A DNA stretch of 64,000 bases, from NCBI GenBank assembly GCA_041391765.1, contig JAWKNJ010000017.1, positions 82,632-146,631 of the forward strand, written 5' to 3'. Under the pieces are notes generated by a model. It did not search any database and had not been told where the DNA came from. It saw only the letters and a program-made list of their open reading frames with translations. The stretch is from SHAN690 sp041391765. Lineage in GTDB: Bacteria; Bacteroidota; Bacteroidia; Flavobacteriales_G; Salibacteraceae. This document shows positions 44,914-51,486 of the stretch, piece after piece. The position numbers were made by a program, and so were the translations under genes. Every line of letters begins with the position of its first letter. The stretch's first letter is position 1.

Positions 44914-44981
44914 AGTATTAATAGTTAGTTGATTAGGTCAAATGTAGGTCGATTGGTTTAAATAACTCTACGTTGCACACC

Positions 44982-45506
44982 CTATTTGATCTTGTTGCCT
45001 TTGACAATGCGAACCTGCTTCGTCTCATTATAGCCCTTTTTTAACTTGAACTTCAAGGCGCAGGTATCCGCTTTTTCTTGCGTGAAATAATCCCCATTCC
45101 CATATTTGACTCGACCACGGCTCCCTTGCCATTCTATCGCTTGAAGGTGATAAACACCTTCGCGAGACAAGCCAAAAACGAGATATTTAGACTCATCTTC
45201 TTCGAATGAAACGGCCAAGCGATGGTTGTCAAGTTGTTTCACCACTTTTCCTGGCGTATTGATCCTAATAATGACTTGGTCAATTTGCCTTCCCAAGCTC
45301 ACGGTGAGGTTGCCTTTTTCGGTCGATTTGTTCGTTGTGGAATTGTCGTAACGTGTTAATACGATATCCGTGCTGTTATAGAACTGAATTTGAGTTAAGT
45401 CATCGTAGGTGAGGTGGTATGCATCGATGTTTTTTTGGTTGAGGGTTAAGGTGATTTTACAGGATGACAATAGGGTGATTAGAGTGAATAGAGCGATTGA
45501 TTTCAT
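44982..45506 (-). CDS. Hypothetical lipoprotein, 174 residues
   Basis: The signal peptide ends TLLSSC, then a basic, beta-rich mature part with no recognised family (LTYDDLTQIQFYNSTDIVLT, GKVVKQLDNHRLAVSFEEDE, YLVFGLSREGVYHLQAIEW). The pI appears basic near the C-terminus (KLKKGYNETKQVRIVKGNKI). It follows the LuxE-like gene on the same strand at 44 bases distance, so they may share a transcript. No function is assigned. Confidence 0.75.
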   Translation of the reverse strand: MKSIALFTLITLLSSCKITLTLNQKNIDAYHLTYDDLTQIQFYNSTDIVLTRYDNSTTNKSTEKGNLTVSLGRQIDQVIIRINTPGKVVKQLDNHRLAVSFEEDESKYLVFGLSREGVYHLQAIEWQGSRGRVKYGNGDYFTQEKADTCALKFKLKKGYNETKQVRIVKGNKIK

Positions 45507-45550
45507 GGCAAAATATAATTGGGGTAAAATTCACCAAGGATCATACCGAA

Positions 45551-46549
45551 TCAGGTATAGAGCAAATTGCAGCCCCTGAGGTCGCTTTGGTCGATCCTCC
45601 CTTCAACAGTGAAGAAGCCCTTATCATTAACAACACCAATGTCTCGGGTTTGAATAAAACAGCAACTGTGAACATTTGCAAGATCAATAAAGGCAAGCGC
45701 GCCTCTTTCACCTGGACCTAATTGACGTAATGGATCGCTAATATCGGTTGCCTTAGCCTTCATCCAAGGTGGTGGTATGAACCATCCTTCGTTCAAGGAA
45801 TACGCTTGAGAGAGCAATTCGGTCATTCCATATTCGGAATGAATTGGAGAAGAAGGAAATCCTTGCTTCAACGCGAAATGCAATTCGGATCGGGTGAGTT
45901 CTTTTTTTCTGCCTTTCATTCCGCCTGTTTCCATGACGTGAAGGTTATGCCAATCGATCGCATGTAGTTGTGCAAAGTCTAGCAATGCATAGCTTACGCC
46001 AATAAGCAACGTTTTAGCTCCAATGGTTTTAAGCTCCATGAGGTGTTCACGAAGTTTATCGAGATCAAAATCAACAAACGTTGAATTGGGATTCTGTGAA
46101 GCTGAAAGAAACTCGTGAACCATGAATACAAGGGACGACTCGCCTTGCTCAACATAGGAGGGTAATAAGGCCAAAATAGTCCAGTCGCTGAGAGGCCCGA
46201 AAAGTCGCTCGAATGCAGTTTTACTAAGGCTGGAGTACAGAGCAGCATTAGCGACATAGTGAGAGGATCGATGTTGGCTATTTGTTGTCCCGCTGCTCCT
46301 GAATACGATTTCATACTCATCTGAGCAGACCACCTTTTCGTGTTTAAAGGCCTCTATAGGTAAGAACGGTAAGCCATTTGATCGGCCAGCGGAAATGTGC
46401 TGCAGGTAAGAATGAAACACAGTGTTCTGCTCCTTTTGAAAATCAAAAAGCCGCTTTGCCAATGAATCGAATTCTGCGTCTGTGTTTATGCTTGCAATTA
46501 GTGCAGCATCATGTACATTCGAAGCAATATCATGGCTCGGCTCGCGCAT
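45551..46549 (-). CDS. LuxE-like acyl-protein synthetase (adenylate-forming)
   Basis: 332 residues. Motifs of the LuxE branch of the ANL superfamily: EIVFRSSGTTNSQHR (P-loop-like SSGTT), HVMETGGMKGRKKELTR, SEYGMTELLSQ, and CFIQTRDIGVV near the C-terminus. LuxE activates fatty acids and passes them to LuxC in luminous bacteria; the homologues scattered in Bacteroidota are probably carboxylate-activating enzymes of other pathways. No LuxC-like reductase or other lux gene is here. Its 5' end overlaps the divergent lipoprotein gene by 18 bases, so their translation starts share DNA. Confidence 0.85.
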   Translation of the reverse strand: MREPSHDIASNVHDAALIASINTDAEFDSLAKRLFDFQKEQNTVFHSYLQHISAGRSNGLPFLPIEAFKHEKVVCSDEYEIVFRSSGTTNSQHRSSHYVANAALYSSLSKTAFERLFGPLSDWTILALLPSYVEQGESSLVFMVHEFLSASQNPNSTFVDFDLDKLREHLMELKTIGAKTLLIGVSYALLDFAQLHAIDWHNLHVMETGGMKGRKKELTRSELHFALKQGFPSSPIHSEYGMTELLSQAYSLNEGWFIPPPWMKAKATDISDPLRQLGPGERGALAFIDLANVHSCCFIQTRDIGVVNDKGFFTVEGRIDQSDLRGCNLLYT

Positions 46550-47032
46550 ATATCGTCAAAGGTAATCCTGATTATATCGTTAGTGGTCGTTTTGGCTTGT
46601 AAGCGAGAGAAATGCGATCAACCCGAACCAACCTTAGAGTTCGTTGAATACGTATATCTGCCGGATGACCCGAATGATATAAGGACAACAGACACACTAA
46701 CGTTGACATTTAAGTTTACCGATTGCCAAGGAGATGTTGGCATAACGGATGGGAGTGATGTAAAGAATTTACAGACGGTGCTGTTTGAACAAATCAACGG
46801 GGAGTGGAGAGAATTTGTTCCATTGGATTCTTCCTTCACTAACTTGTTGTATGCCCAAGTTCCTGGTTCCAAAAAAATCAAGATTGGAGAAAGGATTGAG
46901 GGAATTCTTGAACAACCTTTGGGAAGCATTAAACAAAACAGCGACACGATACGATTTGAAACTAAGCTGCTCGACCAGGAAGGAAATGAAAGCGAAACAA
47001 TCGTAACGCCTACTTTTATTTTTCCAAATTAG
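46532..47032 (+). CDS. Hypothetical lipoprotein, 166 residues
   Basis: ATG 46532 (MARLAHISSK) opens a lipoprotein signal ending VVLAC; ATG 46511 in frame is an alternative. The mature part reads CKREKCDQPEPTLEFVEYVY, then TLTLTFKFTDCQGDVG and KIGERIEGILEQPLG, a single small beta-sandwich-like domain seen in Bacteroidota lipoproteins of unknown role. It begins inside the LuxE-like gene on the other strand and ends with a four-base overlap of the Na/Pi cotransporter end. Confidence 0.8.
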   Translation: MARLAHISSKVILIISLVVVLACKREKCDQPEPTLEFVEYVYLPDDPNDIRTTDTLTLTFKFTDCQGDVGITDGSDVKNLQTVLFEQINGEWREFVPLDSSFTNLLYAQVPGSKKIKIGERIEGILEQPLGSIKQNSDTIRFETKLLDQEGNESETIVTPTFIFPN

Positions 47033-48717
47033 ATCTTACCGGCAATGGCCTCGTTCACATTCATGACGTGATCTCCTATTTTCTCTAATGAAGAAAACAA
47101 GTCGCTGTATATCATACCATTTTGAAAGCTATATGCACCTTTTTCAATTTGCGTTAAGTGCTCTTTTCTAATATCATCTCTGAGCTCATTTATATCGTCT
47201 TCAAGCGATGTAGCAGTATCAAGCTTGATCTGCTTATAATTTAACTCTAGATTCTTGTGCATGTGCTCGATCGCTCGGTCAACTTTGCCAAATAGCTGAA
47301 GAATATTTTGTCGTTGTTCAGCTGAGAACCAGATTTTTTGCTCTTGTTTTTTATCCAAACTAACGGACATTTGATAGCAGATGTCACTTACTCGCTCTAG
47401 ATCATTAATTATACTCAACATTGCTCGTACCAAAGCTGAGGATTCATTTGACAATTTACCAGTTGAAACTTTGGTCAAATAGGTTGTTACCTCTGCTTCA
47501 ATTCGGTCAGTTATTTCCTCATACTTCTTGATTCGTTTAACCAACTTTTTGGCTTTCTTTTTGTCCTTTTCTACGAGTAATTCTTTGACCATTTTAACGT
47601 GACGGCCTGTGATTTCGCCAAATTTTGCTACTTCCTTCTTGGCTTCTAGAATGGATAGCTCTGAAGTGCCCATCATCCCAGTCCCGATATATTCAAGGTG
47701 GAATACTTCATCTAGATCTCCCTTCGATTTAACAGTAGCAGTTGCGATCCTTACAAGTATTGGCACAAACCATATAAGAATTAGAACATTGGTAAGATTG
47801 AAGAAGGTATGGAAGTAAGATAGGGCGAATGGGATTGATTCACTTACTTGAAACGGATCCATATTGCCCATCACATTTTGAGAGAACCATGAGATAAGCT
47901 GCAATGCAAAAGGCAAAACGAATATCATCCATGAAACTCCAATTATGTTAAACATCGAGTGAATCCTAGCGGATCGTTTTGCGTGAACGTTTCCAACAAT
48001 CGATGCTAATTCGGCAGTGATGGTGGTGCCAATGTTCTCTCCTAATATCATAGCAGCAGCTAGAGGGAACGGAATCCACCCGTTATTGCACATAACAAGT
48101 GTCAGCGCCATTGCAGCACTTGAGGACTGAACGACAATGGTAATTGCTGTTCCAATTCCTATGAACAAAATATTGGTAAAGAAACCGGGTTCAAATCCAG
48201 ATAAAAAAGATAGTACTTCAGGATTTTGCTTTAGGTCCGGAACGGCATCTTTCAATGCGTCCAATCCAAGAAACAGAATGGCAAATCCGATAATAAACTC
48301 ACCCCAACTCTTCACTCTTGGGCTGCCCATTAATAACATTGGTAGGCCAAAAGCGATGAGCGGTAGAGATATGACAACGATTTTCATTTTGAAACCGAAG
48401 TAAGAAACCAGCCAACCTGTAATTGTAGTTCCGATGTTGGCACCCATCATAACGCCTGCGGATTCTATAAGTGAGAGTAAGCCCGCATTTACGAAGCTTA
48501 CTGTCATCACGGTAGTTGCCGAGGATGATTGAACCAAACTTGTAATCAGGAATCCCGTGAGTACACCAAAAAACCTGTTTTTGGTCATTGCGCCAAGGAT
48601 TTCTCGAAGCTTTGGTCCGGCCGCTTTTTGAATTCCCTCGCTCATGATTTTCATTCCATAAATGAAAAAGCCAAGGGCGCCAAGGAGGACTAAAAGGTCA
48701 AACAGTGAGTAGTTCAC
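47029..48717 (-). CDS. Na+/phosphate cotransporter with PhoU-like C-terminus
   Basis: 562 residues. Two inverted Na_Pi_cotrans repeats carry the QSSSA signatures: SLVQSSSATTVMTVSF and IVVQSSSAAMALTLVM, each followed by GANIGTTITGWLVS and GENIGTTITAELAS. From about residue 350 a helical PhoU-like domain extends to the end (KEVAKFGEITGRHVKMVKEL, LEKIGDHVMNVNEAI). It imports inorganic phosphate with sodium through the inner membrane, with the PhoU domain likely limiting flux. It starts 16 bases after the phosphate-selective porin gene, so the two form a short operon moving phosphate across both membranes. Confidence 0.92.
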   Translation of the reverse strand: MNYSLFDLLVLLGALGFFIYGMKIMSEGIQKAAGPKLREILGAMTKNRFFGVLTGFLITSLVQSSSATTVMTVSFVNAGLLSLIESAGVMMGANIGTTITGWLVSYFGFKMKIVVISLPLIAFGLPMLLMGSPRVKSWGEFIIGFAILFLGLDALKDAVPDLKQNPEVLSFLSGFEPGFFTNILFIGIGTAITIVVQSSSAAMALTLVMCNNGWIPFPLAAAMILGENIGTTITAELASIVGNVHAKRSARIHSMFNIIGVSWMIFVLPFALQLISWFSQNVMGNMDPFQVSESIPFALSYFHTFFNLTNVLILIWFVPILVRIATATVKSKGDLDEVFHLEYIGTGMMGTSELSILEAKKEVAKFGEITGRHVKMVKELLVEKDKKKAKKLVKRIKKYEEITDRIEAEVTTYLTKVSTGKLSNESSALVRAMLSIINDLERVSDICYQMSVSLDKKQEQKIWFSAEQRQNILQLFGKVDRAIEHMHKNLELNYKQIKLDTATSLEDDINELRDDIRKEHLTQIEKGAYSFQNGMIYSDLFSSLEKIGDHVMNVNEAIAGKI

Positions 48718-48733
48718 AGTAGGTGGAGTTTGG

Positions 48734-49936
48734 TTAGAATGATAGTTCGGTCTGTAACCTGAAGATCAAGTTTTCGTTAGCAAAGGTGCCATACCCTTCT
48801 CGTTCGTATGTTAAGTCAGTCTGAACTTTTAAGTCGTGTCCGTAAATATATTTTGACACGCCCAAGGTGTATTGCTCGGTGTTGACAAAAGATGACGCCA
48901 TTCCTGCTATTGGCGAAACCCTCGTGTATCTGCCCGCAAACTCATAGTTCGATGGCAACAAATAACCAGCTTGAACGGTATATCCAAATCCGGTATTGTG
49001 TGAATTGCCATTAGCGTCAACATAGGTCGGATGATTGGTGTTTCGATAAGCCGCTTCTGCCAGAATGGAGAAGCCGTTGTATTTGAACATTAAGTCACCA
49101 AAGAATGTTGTCAGGTCAGATTCCATGAAATTACCCGATGTATCAATAAGATATCTCCCCAATTGACCACTCTGTCTTACAGCCCGTTCATTGTAATCAT
49201 AAGTGAGGCCCAAGGAGAGCTTTGGAGTCTTTTCTCTTTCAAGATCTGAGGAAAAGTAGTCGCCCTTATTCGTGAATTCACCAAAGGGTAAAAACTCTAC
49301 ACGACCAGTATAGTCATAGCCACCTACATTCGAGGAAGTAATGTTTCTTCCTTCACCAGTTGAAATGGCCAATATGGGTTTTACAACCATTTTACCGAGG
49401 CTGAACTTGTTTCGTAATTGAAAACCGAAGTCGCGGTCTATGTTGAATTCACTGTTTACCAAACTACGATCAACGAACTGTAGTTTCTGAGATGAAATGA
49501 CTCGTTCACGATTTCCAGGTAGTTTGGTTTGTCCAAACCAAAGTGAGGTGTTTTTTGCGATTCGATATTTGACCACGGCATCGTAAATAATTCGAGGCGC
49601 TCCACTTGCCCTGTTCAGCTCGCTACTGCTGCTAATGTCTCGATTGCTTAATCCAAGCTCTATTTTGTACTCAACTTTTTTCTTCAAGGTGTATCCATCA
49701 AACTTTAGTCGTGCCCTTCTAGTCATGGCATTGACCTTGTATGATCCTCCTGGTGTTACAGGAGTTTCATATATGAATAGATTTTGGATTCGAGCACTTA
49801 CCTTAATTACCGAAGCCGAATCAGCGGATTCGATTTTTATTCCCTTTCCGAATTTGTCATAAGAAAAGGGCTGGGCGGAAATAAAAAAAGGAGCAACAAG
49901 TAGGGCTCCAGTCGCGGTTAGTTTGTTCAGGTTCAT
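48734..49936 (-). CDS. Phosphate-selective porin (OprO/OprP family)
   Basis: About 400 residues from ATG 49936 (MNLNKLTATGALLVAPFFIS, signal peptide ending SAQPF). The family fold is supported by the N-terminal strand IKVSARIQNLFIYE, RRARLKFDGYTLKKKVEYKIELGLSN, YDAVVKYRIAKNTSLWFGQTKLPGNRE and a C-terminal barrel strand ending LSF (FRLQTELSF). Family members form outer-membrane channels for phosphate or pyrophosphate under starvation. The start is far downstream of an open in-frame stretch to 50077 that lacks a signal peptide. Two 11-base-phased TTAAC-like boxes lie 184 bases upstream, and the Na/Pi cotransporter follows. Confidence 0.88.
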   Translation of the reverse strand: MNLNKLTATGALLVAPFFISAQPFSYDKFGKGIKIESADSASVIKVSARIQNLFIYETPVTPGGSYKVNAMTRRARLKFDGYTLKKKVEYKIELGLSNRDISSSSELNRASGAPRIIYDAVVKYRIAKNTSLWFGQTKLPGNRERVISSQKLQFVDRSLVNSEFNIDRDFGFQLRNKFSLGKMVVKPILAISTGEGRNITSSNVGGYDYTGRVEFLPFGEFTNKGDYFSSDLEREKTPKLSLGLTYDYNERAVRQSGQLGRYLIDTSGNFMESDLTTFFGDLMFKYNGFSILAEAAYRNTNHPTYVDANGNSHNTGFGYTVQAGYLLPSNYEFAGRYTRVSPIAGMASSFVNTEQYTLGVSKYIYGHDLKVQTDLTYEREGYGTFANENLIFRLQTELSF

Positions 49937-50119
49937 GACTGCAAATGTTTTTATATCTGCCGGTCTGATAACCTTTTGATAATCCAGATAACGCTGAATT
50001 AATGTAAAGTTTAAATTGAAGAAATACGAAATAATGTTTTCAATCTTCTGCAATGCAGAAAAACAAAGGATTTTCAAGAATCGACTGTCAAACCGAAGGG
50101 GATTACCGCATTTTCGCCT

Positions 50120-50137
50120 ATGTTACGTAAACGTTAA
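50120..50137 (-). promoter_or_regulatory. Putative Pho box ahead of the porin-Na/Pi operon
   Basis: On the minus strand TTAACGT (50131-50137), four bases, then GTAACAT (50120-50126): two seven-base direct repeats at exact 11-base phase, like PhoB/PhoP boxes. They lie between the terminator of the beta-helix gene and the porin start. The same repeats occur before two neighbouring genes of the locus. Confidence 0.5.
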
Positions 50138-50140
50138 GGC

Positions 50141-50165
50141 AAAAAAAACGCCCCTAAGGGCGTTT
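50141..50165 (-). terminator. Rho-independent terminator of the beta-helix lipoprotein gene
   Basis: AAACGCCC-CTAA-GGGCGTTT (50146-50165) forms an eight-base-pair stem; on the minus strand it runs into T residues (50141-50148). It lies 20 bases past the stop at 50186 and insulates the gene from the porin operon. Confidence 0.88.
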
Positions 50166-50185
50166 GATTTAGCTATGTGGGTTTG

Positions 50186-51385
50186 TTATAAACCTACCGT
50201 CCAACCTGTAGTCCAATCGGTGGATGAACCCGTTGCGCTGGTTCCAAATGCTGGCGAAATGGCTGTAGCAGCTGCGGTACTGTCTGATTCAGTTTCGGCA
50301 CCTTTAATGGCCCAAACTGTTGTCGCATCAGAAGAAGTTATGTTAGAAAGTGATAAGTCACCACTAATGGCATGTTTTACTGTTACTGCGTGTTCAATTT
50401 CTACAGCATCACGAAATCCGGTAATAAGGACATTGCTCAAGTTACCCATCGTTCCTTCTCTTAATTTGATTCCATCTGTTCCGGCAGCAACTCCTTGACC
50501 GGTTAAGGTTACGTTTATTAGAGTTGGATTTGAAAATGGTGCAGCGTCATTCGCTCCACTTTGGTTGTCCGCTTCAATGCCTCGATCTCCAATCCCGCTG
50601 ACTTGTTTTGCGATCCAATTTGATCCAGAGCCTGTCCAACCGTATGTCCAATCAAAGCAATCGTCACCGGACCCGACAGACACCAAGTTACTGGCGTTCA
50701 CAGTTCCACCAAAAAACTCAAAGCCATCATCGTTACCATAATATGATTCAAGAAACTCTACCGTTGTCCCATCTCCAACGCCATTAAATGTGAAGCCATT
50801 ATGTTGCTTTTCATCATTGATAGAATTTCCTGAGTATTCAACCCTAATGTAACTTAGTATTCCAGAGTTGTCATTCGCATCAGTTCCGCCATATAGTACA
50901 TCACCTACTTCTGCAGTTGCTTCGGTTCCTTTGTTTATTGGTGCCTTACCGCACACAATGATTCCACCCCAATCTCCAGCCTTTGGAGAAGAAGATCCAG
51001 ACGTGAATACGATAGGATTGCTCGCTGTTCCTTCGGCAATAAGTTTCGCTCCTCGTTCAATTAACAAGTATGCTACGGCTTCATCCGGGTTTGATTTGAT
51101 TGTTGCGCCAGATTCTATCGTCAGAGTAACACCTTCTTTCACGTGTACCCCACCTGATAGTGTATAGGTTTGATCGCCTAGCAGGGTTCGATTCTCTGTG
51201 ATTGCACCCGAAAGGCCAAGATCATACTCACACGTGTTATTATCCTTTTTCGCTTTTTCATCAAAATTTAAGGCATCCTTGTCCGTGCAACCTTCTTTAC
51301 CACAGGAGGATGCACCAACGGTCAATGCGATTGCGGATACAACGATGGTTATAGATTTAAGATTCATTGATTTAATTGTTTTCAT
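50186..51385 (-). CDS. Beta-helix surface lipoprotein of the phosphate locus
   Basis: 399 residues. The signal peptide ends GASSC; a cysteine motif GKEGCTDKDALNFDEKAKKD follows directly. The rest is a right-handed parallel beta-helix pattern: GVHVKEGVTLTIESGATIKSN, ASNPIVFTSG, GDWGGIIVCGKAPINKG, YGNDDGFEFFGG, GSGDDCFDWTYGW and short Gly/Asn/Asp-rich turns. Homologues in this phylum are commonly annotated only as hypothetical or mis-named multidrug transporter. Gene order (TonB receptor upstream, porin and Na/Pi downstream, PhoBR divergent) suggests a phosphate or phosphoester-binding surface partner of the receptor; this is inference. It has its own terminator. Confidence 0.8.
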   Translation of the reverse strand: MKTIKSMNLKSITIVVSAIALTVGASSCGKEGCTDKDALNFDEKAKKDNNTCEYDLGLSGAITENRTLLGDQTYTLSGGVHVKEGVTLTIESGATIKSNPDEAVAYLLIERGAKLIAEGTASNPIVFTSGSSSPKAGDWGGIIVCGKAPINKGTEATAEVGDVLYGGTDANDNSGILSYIRVEYSGNSINDEKQHNGFTFNGVGDGTTVEFLESYYGNDDGFEFFGGTVNASNLVSVGSGDDCFDWTYGWTGSGSNWIAKQVSGIGDRGIEADNQSGANDAAPFSNPTLINVTLTGQGVAAGTDGIKLREGTMGNLSNVLITGFRDAVEIEHAVTVKHAISGDLSLSNITSSDATTVWAIKGAETESDSTAAATAISPAFGTSATGSSTDWTTGWTVGL

Positions 51386-51421
51386 TTCTTTTTCGTTTAC
51401 ACATGCAAAGCAAGAGAGGAC

Positions 51422-51472
51422 ATGTTAAGGGAAAATATGCTGTTGTGGACGGAATGTTTATCAATATGTTAC
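51422..51472 (-). promoter_or_regulatory. Putative Pho box ahead of the beta-helix lipoprotein gene
   Basis: Minus-strand heptamers GTAACAT (51466-51472), ATAAACA (51455-51461) and TTAACAT (51422-51428) are all in the same 11-base phase; the positions between (51444 and 51433) match poorly. They lie 37-87 bases before ATG 51385, in the short gap after the TonB receptor gene. Confidence 0.45.
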
Positions 51473-51486
51473 GAGAATACTATGTA

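Noticed and set aside
49967..49993. GATAAC/GATAAT direct repeats before the porin gene as another Pho box
   Set aside because: Only one pair has the 11-base phase, the next is 9 bases away, and the orientation differs from the other boxes.
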